DNA of 64,000 nt from Malachius bipustulatus (GCA_910589415.1 OU342630.1:74954186-75018185); one strand, 5' to 3'; shown: positions 23,831 to 35,369, counted from the stretch's first letter. Numbers and translations: made by a program. The notes: generated by a model from the letters alone, not told the origin.

Positions 23831-24127
23831 GGTAAAAACAATAATTTTATACACTCGCGAACGGGTTTCAAACGTCTTGACCTCTATTATTTACTTTTAT
23901 TTAGTTGAATGTCTATTTACTATAAACTGACAGTGACTGGTAAATAAGGGAATATTCACACAGCCTTATAACTGTAAATAACAATGTGTGTTAGTTATTT
24001 GCATGACCTACCGCGTGTTCATTAGAAGCACCGATTTTTGCAAAATTTCACGGCTGTAACTTAACCCAATTTTTATTTTCTTGGGTTGTTGGTTTTATGC
24101 ATTATTACCTTTTATGCATTCCACAAG

Positions 24128-24243
24128 GCGAACCTATTATAGGCACTCCTGTGTTGTTTTCCCTCAAATTAAATTACTATGATGATGATGATGAAAGTAG
24201 TAGTTTTACACTTGGGGAGACTTACAATTGCTGGATACCCAGT
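24128..24243 (+). CDS. Candidate internal coding exon
   Basis: The segment follows a T-rich tract ending CCACAAG/GC and stops at a consensus donor CCCAGT/GTAAGT. In between is one open frame of about 39 codons reading EPIIGTPVLFSLKLNYYDDD, then ESSSFTLGETYNCWIPS. The balanced composition with C, W, P and G looks more like protein than the local noise. It starts in phase 1 and ends in phase 0. A microsatellite-like GAT run codes the acidic DDDD. I do not recognise the family. Splice signals and one open frame are the only support. Confidence 0.25.
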
Positions 24244-24387
24244 GTAAGTACCTACACCGTCCAAAAACAGCTCTCATGTAATTATATTTCTGTGCAAGAA
24301 AGGCCAATGTCACAATAATTTCCACATTTGAAAAAAGGGTCATTATTTACATCCGCGTGTCTTATTACAGTTTCACTATGGCACGTA

Positions 24388-25484
24388 TACAATTATTATT
24401 GTCCCAGATTCGCGTCTATAGGGATCTCGGCTCCTATTACACTTACTACAGCAAAGGTTAAATGGGGAAAGTTTTAGGGGAAACTTTGTGCATTCGATAA
24501 CCGGTTTCAGATTTACGATCGGTTAAATGGTTTTGGAAATATCGGCCAAAAACCGAAAATGGCGGATTTTGTTTTTCGCAAGTAAGTCCGAAACGGTTAA
24601 TTTGACAGCTGTCAGCTGTCAAAATGTGACATTATCCGGACACTTTTTTAAGCCGAATAAGACAGCGTGTAGCGTGTATGACAGGTCTCAATCGTCTTTT
24701 GTTTTTCCGCAACCCGCCTCAACTTTCGTTTTTCTTATGACTGCCATGTTGGATTTTTCCCTTTTTAAACGCAATTTATTTTTCTAATTACCAAGATGTA
24801 TAATACTACGAGTTATATTTTTTTTTAAATCCAATATGGCGTCCATGAGAAATATGGCGTCATTATTGAAATGATCGGCATTGGCATAGGGATAGGGCAT
24901 TTGGCTTATACTATCGGCTAGCATGTGTCTGTGTCCTAATAATTATAAGACGGCGAAATATCGATAGTTATCTTTTTTTCTTATGGTCGTCATATTAGAT
25001 TTTTTATAACTCGTAGTATTCTACATCTTGGTATCAGAAAAATAACTTGCGTTCAAAAAAGGAAAAATCCAACATGGCGGTCATAAGAAAAACGAAAGTT
25101 GAGGCGGGTTGCGGAATCATAATCATAATCATAATACGATTATAATACGATTATAATACGACGAGAATAACAAAATACGATTAAGACCTGTCATACACGC
25201 TATCTTATTCGTCTTGAAAAAGTGTCCGGATAATGTCACATTTTGACAGCTGTCAAATTAACCGTTTCGGACTCGGTTTCGGACTTACTTGCGAAAAACA
25301 AAATCCGCCATTTTCGGTTTTTGGCCGATATTTCCAAAACCAATTGACGGATCGTAAATCTGAAACCGGTTATGGAATGCACAAAGTTTCCCCTAAAACT
25401 TTCCCCATTTAACCTTTGCTGTAAGTGTAATAGGAGCCGAGATCCCTGTATAGAGATCTGCGAGGAGATCTGGGACACATTGTA
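24388..25484. mobile_element. Foldback element (TACAATT / CATTGTA ends)
   Basis: Decayed outer ends with GTCCCAGAT and ATCTGGGACACATTGTA enclose long arms. Both arms carry GGGATCTCGGCTCCTATTAC, AACCGGTTTCAGATTTACGA-like, AAATCCGCCATTTTCGG and GACAGCTGTCAAA. A coding-looking frame inside is a mirror by-product. The element lies 144 bp after the donor of the candidate exon above. Confidence 0.8.
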
Positions 25485-25630
25485 TAGGGGTGGAGGACGT
25501 ACCTATTATATAACGCCAGGAAGGTAATCATTTGCTTTGCAAATGCATGATTGGCCCAAAAAAACGGCACTAAAAAATAAAAATAGTTTTTGAGAGTGCG
25601 GTCCTGCTTAGTACGGCATATATTCTCATA

Positions 25631-26510
25631 TACAGGTGTCCCAGCTTATTCGAAGCGGCCTCTGTAGGCCAAACGATGGATTTTCTCCAAAAAAAATTTG
25701 CAAATTCAAGTACAGGATCTAAGTGGTCATAATTTAAAATTATTTTGGAGTATACAGGGTGTCCCATATGACAGTGGCATATCAAAGTTATGTTTTTTTT
25801 AATGGAATGCTCCTAGGTTATTGCATTTTTAGATTGTCTGAGAAGAGAAAATAAGATTGGCTGTTACAGTTGGTATTTAAATTCAGAAGTTTTTGAGTTA
25901 TAAACAAGTGAAAATCGTCATTTTTCAAGTTCAAGGCCCTGTATAACGAAAACGGCTGAAGATAGAGAAAAACGGCTTACATGTCCCTATTTTACTTTTT
26001 CATGTACTATCTTATGATGTAGATGAAATGTTTATACAGGGTGATAAAAAATTTGAAAAATTCTGAGATTTCTCCACGCGTCGCCAAATAAAAAAATCAA
26101 AGAAAGTACAAATGTTTCTACACCATAGGATAGTACATAAAAAGTTAAAATAGGGACATGTAAGCCGTTTTTCTCTATCTTCAGCCGTTTCCGTTATACA
26201 GGGCCTTGAACTTGAAAAATGACGATTTTCACTTGTTTATAACTCAAAAACTTCTAAATTTAAATACCAACTGTAACAGCCAATCTTATTTTCTTTTCTC
26301 AGATAATCTATAAATGCAATAACATAGGAGCATTCCATTTAAAAAAACATAACTTTGATATGCCACTGTCATATCGGACACTCTGTATACTCCAAAATAA
26401 TTTTAAATTATGGCCATTGTGATTCTGTACTTGAATTTTCAAAAAGTTTTTTGAAAAAGTCCATCGTTTGGCCTACAGAGACCGCTTCGAATAAGCTGGG
26501 ACACCCTGTA
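25631..26510. mobile_element. Foldback element, family B (complete copy)
   Basis: It has the same arms, inner boundary, core and centre as 20620-21501. Ends: TACAGGTGTCCCAGCTTAT and ATAAGCTGGGACACCCTGTA. Differences between the two copies are scattered base changes, so they are independent insertions. Confidence 0.85.
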
Positions 26511-26982
26511 TAATAAAGCATGCAAGCTCAGCCTGTCGAGCCGATGATACCGGATATGATGTCGCCGCGAAAGATGCCAGGACCGGCGTAGGTTCTAAGC
26601 TAACTCGTAACGTATCCGGAATATAACCAGTGATCGATGTCACGCTTTTTGGAATGCAAATGCAAAATAAATGCAAAATTTAAAATAAGAATCGTGCTAC
26701 TGTTAATTTCGAAGATATTCCATGCCCTGAAAGTGAAGAAAAAAATAGCAAATCGACCGTAGTGCCAAAGAGGCCTTAGTTGTGACCTTAATATTAGTTT
26801 GCAATGGTTGTTTTTAGCTTCTTACCCAGCCAGCACCCCTATTTCGCTCCTCGGTCCCGAAAAAATTGATGGAACTTGGGACACGCGGATGTAAATATTT
26901 ACCCAGAAAAGTATTTGTTAAAGTGTTTTCAAATAATTAGGTAGCTTATTTACCGCTGATATGAATTTCAAGTTTTAATCAA
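26511..26982. other. Gene-free stretch
   Basis: 26511-26640 is richer in CG than its surroundings. I see no open frame with coding character, no tRNA and no repeat. Confidence 0.35.
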
Positions 26983-27232
26983 CTATACCTCAGTCGGCCA
27001 AAAGATATAGTAATAAAAGTGCGCGGTAAGTTTACAATCCAGGTAGGCAGATCTTATACACAAGAATTATCAACACAAACCTTAGAATGCCCTTCTCATT
27101 GGTTTACCGGAACCAGGTAACCTCGCAGGTCACCAATAAATAAGGCACTATCTGCCTACAGATGTGACTACTTGGACCTTAGAAGTTTGTGCGCAGTTTT
27201 ATTACTATATCTGTTGGTCGACTGAGGTATAG
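26983..27232. mobile_element. 250-bp MITE with about 45-bp inverted ends
   Basis: CTATACCTCAGTCGGCC and AGATATAGTAATAAAA on the left are mirrored on the right (TTTTATTACTATATCTG, GACTGAGGTATAG). The centre is unmatched. No coding capacity. The ends are unlike the TACAGGG family. Confidence 0.75.
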
Positions 27233-27332
27233 GTATGAACATTTAGTATGTTCAGTTCAGATAGAATATTACAGTGTATTTGATTTAAAAATAAAAAAAT
27301 AATAAAAAAAAATTAAAAAATTAAAAAATAAT

Positions 27333-27770
27333 ATCTCCGTCCCTGAACTTTGTGACACCTTCGCACCAGTATTATCCAATCTAAAGCATAAGACGGTCAA
27401 AATTAATTTCGCATTTGAAGCTTGGTGGCGCCCGAGGTGGCGCCTAATTAAAAAAATCATATCTCCGCCTCTGGACTTTGTGACACCTTGACACCATTAT
27501 TAGCCGAAAGCACATTCAAAGTCAAGTTCGCGTGCGAGATTTCATCCAAATTGATTGCTCGGAAGACGGTCAAAATTAATTTCGGATTTAAAGCTTAGTG
27601 GCGCTTAATTAAAAAAATCATATCTACGCCCCTGGACTTTGTGACACCTTCGCACCATCATTAGTCGAAAGCACATCTAAAGTCAAGTTGCATGCGAAAT
27701 TTCATTCGCGTTAAATGCTCCAAAGACAGTCAAATTTCGCCTTCGAAGCAAGCGCTAAATTGTGTACACC
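27333..27770. repeat. Three-unit tandem repeat, about 130-160 bp
   Basis: Units start at 27333, 27461 and 27622, each opening with ATCT(C/A)CGnCnCTGnACTTTG, then TGACACCTT and later AAAGACGGTCAAAATTAATTTCG. The first unit is shorter and lacks the CGAAAGCACAT...AAGTCAAG segment of the other two. Confidence 0.7.
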
Positions 27771-28854
27771 TATTACCTAGAGTGAAGAGCCCCTCGGGAA
27801 GAAAGTAACTTAAAAAAGGTAAAAAAAAACGTAAATAACGATCCCGTATGACCGACCACCTTTTGTTTTTCTGTAATTGCAAAAAAAATCTCAGCCAACT
27901 TCATAATATAATGTTCAAAATTGTGTAAATAGTGTCGTTTTATTTTTATTGCTCGTTCGTTTCGTTTGACCATCGTTTGATGACTGTAAAGAAAGGTTTG
28001 ACCATATGTAGATTTTTTTTCCATTTTTTCGCTTTCGTTCGGGCCAACTTCACGTCCCTTTAAAATCCAACAGGTTCGTTTTCGTTTACTGTTTCCGAGG
28101 GTCGAAACTTGCTCATCCGGTTTGGCCATACCCAGAAAAACACGAATGACTAGCCCTTGAAATCGTTTGAATACTCCCTCGAAAAATTTTAAGCTTTGTT
28201 ATTTTTATTATCTCTTCACCACTTCAAATGAAAAAGTTAGAAGTACGAGAAGTTATCCGCAACTGGCGAGAAATTGGTATTTGTTTCAAGGGAATGGAAA
28301 ATCCAAAAACGAAGGTGGGCGAACAAGGTAAACAGTTTTCGACTCCTGGAAACTAACCGTTTTCCGTCCGAGCCGTTCACCTTTCAAAAACAATCAATGA
28401 ATTCGTTGTATGTACCTACCTATTCCTCGATGTATTCGTTCTGAACGGTTTTGCGAAGGGCGACCAATTAAATTTATAATTCGTTTCCAGGGGATTGTCA
28501 ACAGTTTCGACCCCCTGAATCTAATCATTTACCGTTTAGAAGGACGTGAAGTTAGCTGATGTAAAAAGAACAATCTGTCTTTTTTCTGAACGTGGTCAAA
28601 TTTTTCTTTGCAGTGGTCGAACGATGAGCAATAAAACGTCATTATTTAGGTAGGTATTCGTACACAGTTTTCCCAAATTATCATTTTATACCCAAAGATA
28701 AAAATAATTAATATCAAAATTTGAGCTTATTTGTGCAGTATGATGAAGTTTACTCAGTTTACTGAAAAACTATGGGCAATTTCGAATATTAATAACTCTT
28801 CCTTGTTTGTAAGAAAACTTCAGGGAATCCAAGATAAGAAAGATATTTATTTCA
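27771..28854. other. Gene-free stretch with weak inverted similarity
   Basis: Segments near 27920-28110 and 28480-28640 share short inverted blocks (for example CAACTTCACGTCC and GGACGTGAAGTTAG), suggesting a very old foldback. A 118-codon antisense frame (27773-28129) falls within it and lacks any protein-family signal. Confidence 0.4.
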
Positions 28855-28926
28855 AATCCACTGGCGTAGAAGTTGTTGAATGAAAAAGGGGTCATATACT
28901 TTGACTTTGTATATCTACGCCACTGA
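28855..28926. repeat. CAGTGGCG mini-palindrome
   Basis: CACTGGCGTAGAAG and TATCTACGCCACTG bound a unit of about 70 bp with no larger foldback around it, so the mini-palindrome can exist alone. Confidence 0.55.
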
Positions 28927-30119
28927 TTAATTTTTTCACCCGTGTTTTTCTTCGTTGTGATCAAAAATAAACGCTGAAAATTTAGAAAACATACTTATAC
29001 TAGGCATTTTTTTCTCGATTTTTTTTGTGTTTTCTGAAGAATACAACTTGCAGCTATTCAAAGTCGACGTGAATCGATATAATGTACCGCTCCCAGAGCG
29101 TCATAGGGATTCCCCTGTGGTGCATGTGCATTTGCAATGAAATAATGCTTCACGCGCAGTATTTTTAGTCTCCACTTTGTTTTCTCCGGAATTTCATTCA
29201 GAATTAAAATTTCCAAGTTCATGTCCGAACACCCTTTAAATCTTTCAAAGTCTTGGTACTTTTCGTAATTTATTTGTCAAAATGACACAAACACGTTTCA
29301 GTTTAACTAAAAATATCCGTAACTGTGATATTTCACGACATGCCTGAATAATTCCTGCTTGGTTTTTACATACCTATAGGCTGGGGATTTTGCTTATATT
29401 TAGATTCTTTTGTACAGTACGGACTATTACAGACCAATGAAGATGAAGTCTGTGTTCTTAAAATATCAGGTAGAATTCCTCCATGTTGTAGGAGATCGAG
29501 TAGGAGATATTTACGAATATTAAGTGCCCCAAAAAGTGTGACAACATAAAAATATTACTATGTATACTTATTATTTATAAGAATACTTTTATTATTATTA
29601 TTATTATTTTGTATACTTATACTTATTTATTTATTTATTTATTTTTTTGTAATTAGGTAGGTACCCTTCCAAATAGGTAGTATAAGTGTGTCAGTAAAAA
29701 TACCCAACAGTAGTTACTTGGTTCTACAGATTGGTACTGTGATAAACCTATGCACCCCGGTGTTATGCAAAAATGCAATAAAAATACTTCTCAGTTTACC
29801 TGGTTCCTTAGACAAAGACAGCAGGCTTTTTATCAAAAAAACGTTTACTTACCTCTCCTTCACGGGACGCAGTCATAGTACTGTTGACAGAGAAGAGAAT
29901 TAACTCGCTAACGTAAAACAATATGCGAGAGTATAGTTGTTAGCTTTCTTATTAGAGGGCTGGAGTTTCATACAAGCCGTACATACTATAGCTAAACCGA
30001 CTTTTGGAATTCAATCATTTTTCCCGGTGCCATACAATCACACACTTCCAAGGGTTTGGAAGTCTCCAGATCCCAGTGAGAAAACTAACATCCTAAATAA
30101 GCAGCTTTCTCATTCCCAG
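28927..30119. other. Gene-free stretch with ATT/TTTA microsatellites
   Basis: 29589-29645 holds ATT and TTTA repeats. Open frames at 29688-29903 and 29937-30197 have no start context, splice structure or recognisable family. Confidence 0.35.
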
Positions 30120-30500
30120 CAGGTGTCCCAGCTCATTCGAATCGGCCTCTGTGGGCCAAACGATGGATTTTTTCGTACAGGGTCACAATACCCATAATTT
30201 AAAATTATTTTGGATTACAGTGTCCCATATGAGAGTGGCATGTCAAAGTTATGTTTTTTTTTATGGAATACTTTTATGTTATTGCATTTTTAGATTGTCT
30301 AAAAAGAAAAAAAAACAAGACTGGTTTTTACAGTAGTTGATGTTTAAGATGAGTAGTTTGTGAGTTATAAACAAGTGAAAATCACAATTTTCAAAGTTCA
30401 AGGTAGTGTGCAACGAAAATGGCTCAAGATAGAGAAAAACGGTTTACATTTCCCTATTTTAACTTTTTGTGTTCTACTCCTCATGGATGATGGCATTATC
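30120..30500. mobile_element. Half of a family B foldback element
   Basis: The left arm begins CAGGTGTCCCAGCTCATTCG and continues through the shared core (GAGTTATAAACAAGTGAAAA). The right arm is absent; just past the expected centre the sequence changes to the A-rich segment that leads into the hammerhead ribozyme. Confidence 0.65.
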
Positions 30501-30615
30501 ATCCAATGAAATTATCTAATAAAAAAAAACACTGAATAAAAACAAAATAAAATGAAAATAAATATAATAATGCATTAAATTTAATTTAATTTAATTACCT
30601 CTCTCACTATGGAAT

Positions 30616-30703
30616 TGTGCTGTGTGTTAGTAAGATACATTGTACTGATGAGTCCCAATTAGGACGAAACATGTCTGCAATTTCCACCTCTACTCACAGC
30701 ACA
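30616..30703 (+). ncRNA. Hammerhead self-cleaving ribozyme (type I)
   Basis: All core elements are present and in order. CTGATGA is at 30645-30651. Stem II is GTCC (30652-30655) paired with GGAC (30662-30665), closed by a six-base loop. GAAA is at 30666-30669. Stem III is minimal, AC (30669-30670) with GT (30673-30674) around a two-base loop, and the cleavage triplet is GTC, ending at 30675. Proximal stem I pairs ATTGTA (30639-30644) with TGCAAT (30676-30681), with one G-U pair. A distal stem I pairs GTGCTGTG (30617-30624) with CACAGCAC (30695-30702) across an internal loop. The very short palindromic stem III is typical of ribozymes in Penelope-like elements, retrozymes and related repeats, which often act as dimers. 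No element protein is visible nearby. Confidence 0.85.
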
Positions 30704-30705
30704 CC

Positions 30706-30741
30706 ATGAATGACATACTGTTTTACAAATATGTCATTCAT
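30706..30741. repeat. Perfect 12-bp hairpin next to the ribozyme
   Basis: ATGAATGACATA (30706-30717) is mirrored by TATGTCATTCAT (30730-30741) around a 12-base loop. It begins two bases after the distal stem of the ribozyme and may belong to the same mobile RNA unit. Confidence 0.6.
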
Positions 30742-30989
30742 CTTTTGTCTAAAAACAAAATAGGCTGGAAAATAGGAGACGTGACTTGGGTGAGGCATTC
30801 CCAAAGTTACTATGGGAAATTAATAAAATAAAAAACACAAGTTGACTACAAAAATATTTTCCTTGATTAGCTTCCAATTTATCTGAAATACAAACGTTTG
30901 TTCTCTTAGTAAACGTTCCCATTTACCGTCGCATTTACCATTTACTGATTAAAATTTGCTAATTTCCCAGTAAATATTTGTCCAATATT

Positions 30990-31640
30990 TTATGCAGTGT
31001 GCGAGTCCGTGAAGTGGAATAAATTCACTTAATCAAACGCTATTTAGTTTCCGTGAAAACGCTCGAACACGTCGATATTAGTATTTTATGTTGCGGCCTT
31101 TTCTGTAAAGAAAAAAATTATACAGGGCAGCCCAAGTTTAGGGCAGGACCTCATCCACTATTTTTTTTTAATGGCAACCCTTTTTTTATTGTCTATTTTA
31201 AAAAAAAATAATGAGTTTCACTTAAAATTCTCAAAATTTTATTCTGTGTCATTTACAGCTACATACCAAAAAAGCTCAATTATTAAAATTTAAAATTGAT
31301 TATTATTCTTAAAAGCTCAAAATGTTGTCCATTCACTGTAAAAGTGAATTTTTTAAAATTCAAAGTGAAAAATATGTTTCTGTAGCTTTATTCGTTTCTA
31401 TTTTTTATTTTTTTTTATGTTTATTTATTAATTTATTTATTGATAAAGTACAAGGAATAAAAATTTGAAACTTTGAGAAATTGCTGTGTTGAAAACAGGT
31501 TTGCCATTTAAAAGAATAGACGTAAGAAAAGAGGTATAACGTGGGAGGTATAATTTCAACTAATCGACGAGAGCATTTTTTGGAAAATAAATAGCAGTTG
31601 ATTAACTGAATTTATTCCACTTTACAGACTCACATTGTAT
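30990..31640. mobile_element. Foldback element (GTGTGCGAGTC ends)
   Basis: Inverted arms at about 31003-31055 and 31590-31635 share GAAGTGGAATAAATTCA-type and AGTC blocks. The terminus resembles TACAATGTGAGTCTG. The interior includes TACAGGGCAGCCCAAG near 31122, possibly an inserted element end. Confidence 0.5.
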
Positions 31641-31652
31641 ATGTTAGGCACC

Positions 31653-32187
31653 TATTATTGAGGGTGAGTCTTGAATGGCGCATTTTCTCGATGGGAAATT
31701 ATAGGTGTCAATTCGTGCATCTCAGGAAAAATAGTAAAAAAATGACGGATATATGAAGAGGTAAAGTTGCGAACTCAACTTCTTTCATATTGACAGTTTT
31801 AAAGAATTTGTTTGCTTAAAATAGAGACGACCTCTTCTTTCAAATGTCACAGAAACTTTTTTTTCAAGAGCAAGGTTTAAATTTACATGAACGAAATTAA
31901 CTTCGGTTTTCTGGTATTCCATCAATGAAAAAAAATGTATGTTAATTTCATTCATATAAATTCAAACCCTGCTCTTGAAAAAAAAAGTTTCTGTGACATT
32001 TGAAAGAAGAGGTCGTCTCTATTTTAAGCAAACAAATTCTTTAAAACTATCAATACGAAAGTTGTCAACTTTACCTATTAATATCTCGGTCAATTTAAAA
32101 TAAACATTTTTTCTTTTTTCCCCTGTATCGCACGAATTTCCCCTACAATGCACCGATGAGTAAATGCGGCATAGCTCACCCTGTAGG
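31653..32187. mobile_element. Foldback element (CAGGGTGAGC end)
   Basis: Arms share AGAGACGACCTCTTCTTTC, TGTCACAGAAAC and the AAGAGCA block, mirrored around about 31925. The right end is CATAGCTCACCCTGTA; the left is decayed (GAGGGTGAGTCTTG). Confidence 0.75.
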
Positions 32188-33235
32188 TATATTTATGTTG
32201 AGTTTAACTATGTAATTCAAAAGTAACAATTTTGCCATTATCATTTTGGTTAAAGATACCTATCGCTCCCTATGAGTTTTTTCAGAAGCTATGAGCTTTA
32301 TCTCCTAAAAATTAACGGAAAAAAGTAAAAAAAACCTTCCTAAAAAACAACAAGAAGAAAGACCGATTCGATTGTCACAGACTACCAACAGTACGACCGT
32401 GTCGGCTTGGTGGGAATAAGAGTCAGTGGGCATTTCAAACCGAGTTTCAAACGCAATCAACGAAAGAAAACCGTACGATAATTCAGTAATTCGTCCAAAT
32501 TCATCAAACACAAACTTACGACGGCGCTTCATCGTGAGCGCCGCCCTTAAGACAGCATGATTGAAGTAGCATTCCTACGTTTTTTATAAAAATTTAAATA
32601 AATAATGGTTGGAAAGAATATTTTAAAATAAAATAAATATTATGGCTTGAACTTGGCTTAACGGTTTCTTGGCCTGCGATGCTTCATTCGGTAAAACTAG
32701 GTATCCGTTAGTGTAAATTTCAACTGGGTATCATATTGGTATTTTTTCACTCGGATTTACTTGCAGCAACATAATATGCAAGAAAGTGGGTCGTTTGATT
32801 TAACATAATAACAAAGTTGGAAGAGCAATATTTTTTAGACTAGTCCTAGTCAGTTGTTGAGTCTCCTGAAATAAGTCTGCTGTCACAAATAAAACTAAGA
32901 AACTGTCTCTCCAAAAGAAAAATACATACTTACTTCGTGCAGAAAAGAAAACAACGGTAGAATTAAAATCACGTCAAAGGAAGAGTAGACAAGATAATCA
33001 CGAATCAGTAGTTGTTACTCGTAGTAACGTCGCGCTGGTAAAAACCCGATCGTGACCATAATTTAAATGTTTAATTAAAACAGCGCATCTTTACAAACGT
33101 TACAAAGAAATGCTCTTAGAAACAACAATATAGGTAGGGCTTAAATATTTAAAAGTATTATTAGTTGTATTGAATAATTAACGTGTCGATCAAATCGGAA
33201 AGCAAATTGCTTCGTCTATTCCTTTCCTAGCTAAT
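32188..33235. other. Gene-poor stretch with an antisense frame
   Basis: On the minus strand a 75-codon frame starts at 32532 (MKRRRKFVFDEFGRITEL), with a TATAAAAA motif about 55 bp upstream. It also meets a GTAAGT donor after four codons. I do not recognise it; it may be a short first exon or chance. Confidence 0.2.
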
Positions 33236-33600
33236 GAGTTATAGATTAACAAAAATGAAAAATCGTGATTTTTCCATTTTCAAAGCAGCTTATTTTGAAA
33301 ATGGCTCAAAACAGAGGAAAACGACTCTTACATGTCCCCATCTTAACTTTCCGTGTGGTATAAAACACTCTATATAAAAAATGATATGATACCCCATGAA
33401 AAGTTAAGAATTAAGATAGGGACGTGTAAGCCGTTTTGCGATATCTTGAGATATTTCTAATACCTATAAGCTGCTTTGAAAATGGAAAATCGCAATGTTC
33501 CTTTGTTTTTATTTTAACTCATAAATTGCTCATTAGAAATTTAAAAACTATTATTCTTTACTTTTCTCAAACAATATGAAAATGTAATAATACAGGTGTC
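33236..33600. mobile_element. Decayed foldback element with the shared core
   Basis: AATGAGTTATAGATTAACAA and TTACATGTCCCCATCTTAAC on the left are mirrored by TAAGATAGGGACGTGTAAGC and ACTCATAAATTGCTCA on the right. The TACAGGTGTCC boundary lies near 33593. Confidence 0.65.
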
Positions 33601-34056
33601 CTATATTTCCTATATTTTATTTAACAAAGTTGCATGGCGTACAGTGATATTGGGCCACCTGTATACCTGAAAATAATTTTACCAACTGCACTATGACCTC
33701 CAGTTTCCAGCACTTTTTGATTTATTTCGAATTTCGATATCTTTAATGGTGTAGGTGTAATCGAGATTTCCACTTAGGTGACTCATCCTGTTCCTAAATA
33801 CAGAGCTTTTTTACCTGATTTCGAGAACTATATACAGGTGTCCTGGTTTGTATATTTATAACTTAATGGCAAACGGTAGAATACTTAAAAAATTATTATT
33901 TTCTTCTATAAAGTTTTGTTCTAAAACGTTTTATTTTCAAGATAGGTACTTGGAAGAAAACATCAATTTTATTCAGTATCTTCTAAACTATTGAAGAATT
34001 GTTCGTAACTTTGGTGTATAATTTTCAAGCACAATACACTTTTCAGGCGATGCCAG

Positions 34057-34480
34057 CGGCGTAGTTATGGGAGTTTTTTTTTTTAATTTTAAACCCCCAA
34101 ACTTTCATATTATCTAAGAGAAAGATACCTACTCTTAGTAAAGGTTTCTAGGAGGCTTAGTTTTTGAGATTTTTTGATTTATTTTATGAAAAATAACAAT
34201 TAATAGGAATCTACAATTATTCATGCTCAATGTCATTTCCATTTTTCTGAAAATAACAGCAACATCTGTTAAAAAAAAGCTAAATGTAAAATTTCAATAC
34301 TAATTTGTAGCGACTTTTATACTACTGTTGGACGCAACATATTGATATCTATCCAAGAACTTTTACTTGTCTTCTCGATTATCAAAAATCAAAATATCTC
34401 AAAAGTTAAGTCTCCTTAGACACCTTTATTAAGATAATCTTTTTTTCCGAAAATCATATAGAATTTCAAAATATTAATAA
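34057..34480. repeat. Inner foldback
   Basis: GGAGGCTTAGTTTTTGAGAT and its neighbours are mirrored by ATATCTCAAAAGTTAAGTCT near 34400. The left side carries CCAGCGGCGTAGTTATGGG, a variant of the CAGTGGCG motif. Confidence 0.5.
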
Positions 34481-34515
34481 GTTTAAAAATAGTTATTTAT
34501 TATTTATACAAGAGT

Positions 34516-34591
34516 AAAAAGTGATAGATTTTAGCTCGAGATGTGATTAGCGGAGGGGACAAACACATCGAGAGCTAAAATCGCACTTTTT
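34516..34591. repeat. 76-bp hairpin
   Basis: AAAAAGTGATAGATTTTAGC and TCGAGATGTG pair with CACATCGAGAGCTAAAATCG and CACTTTTT across a short loop. Confidence 0.6.
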
Positions 34592-34833
34592 TCTCGTGTG
34601 TGACATACAATTTTTTCTGCGAGAAGAAATATCAGTGTTAGAATGTCGAAAAACGTAGTTAGATAACTGAAAATTATGTCGGAAAAATGATTTACGTTAA
34701 ACTTGGATTTTCAAACTGTCTTTTATCGTAATCGACGTTGCCTGGGTAACGAAACGATTTAATTATTACATAAACGTCATATTAATGTAATTAAAATTGA
34801 AGACAGTTTTGCAAAGATTCTTGTTAGTTTTCG

Positions 34834-34905
34834 ATGAGTGAATTTAATAATATGGATAGTGATTATTATGAAAATTCCCTTAATAATTGCCATTTGGATA
34901 ATAAG
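34834..34905 (+). CDS. Candidate first coding exon (24 codons)
   Basis: ATG with TTCG just upstream opens 24 codons (MSEFNNMDSDYY, then ENSLNN, CHLDNK) ending precisely at AAG/GTAACT, phase 0. The peptide is Asn/Asp/Ser-rich and has no recognisable domain. It lies inside the 33833-35286 inverted-end element, so it could be a first exon of a transposon gene or simply chance. No following exon could be fixed. Confidence 0.22.
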
Positions 34906-35369
34906 GTAACTTTCCTTTACGTATATTTGATATAAATTTAATGATATCTGAGTGTTAATAGTAGCTATACCTAAGCCATTTCGGGGAAATAAGTACTCAT
35001 TTATTTCCCTGCTAATTCATTTATTTCCCCAATAAGATGCAGCTCATATAATGGGGCATTTTTCTACCTGTCAACGGGGAAAAAAGGTCAAACTTATAGC
35101 CCGTCTGAAATGAAAAGGTTTCGTCTGACTGGTTTCGTCTGGAAAGTTTTTTGTGCTTAAACATTTTACCTTCTTCTATTAGTATCAACCTACAGCATAT
35201 TTGAGAAAAATATCTTCAATTGTTTAGAAGACATTTATATACGTAAAATGAAACGTTTTAGAGCAAAACTGGAACATCCTGCATGTAATTAAGCAATTAA
35301 GACTCTAAAACAAAATATACCCTAACTTCAGTCAATAACCTGAACAAATTGGCAATTTGAGATTTCTTA

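Larger units (their letters stand above)
33833..35286. mobile_element. 1.45-kb element with long inverted ends
   Basis: The left end TACAGGTGTCCTGGTTT and right end AACTGGAACATCCTGCATG are inverted. Arms continue with TCTAAAACGTTTTATTTT and TCTTCTAAACTATTGAAGA. The interior holds a smaller foldback (34057-34480), a hairpin (34516-34591) and a candidate coding exon (34834-34905). The right half does not simply mirror the left, so it may be a composite. Confidence 0.5.

Noticed and set aside
24371..25515. A coding exon that becomes continuous if the foldback is removed at the GGGATC boundary
   Set aside because: The flanking TATACAATT...GTCCCAGAT and ATCTGGGACACATTGTA are themselves inverted and are the outer ends of the element, so the apparent exon is transposon terminus. 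With the true ends removed the frame meets a stop.
27773..28129. 118-codon antisense frame
   Set aside because: It lies in a decayed inverted region, lacks a recognisable motif and has no promoter or splice support.
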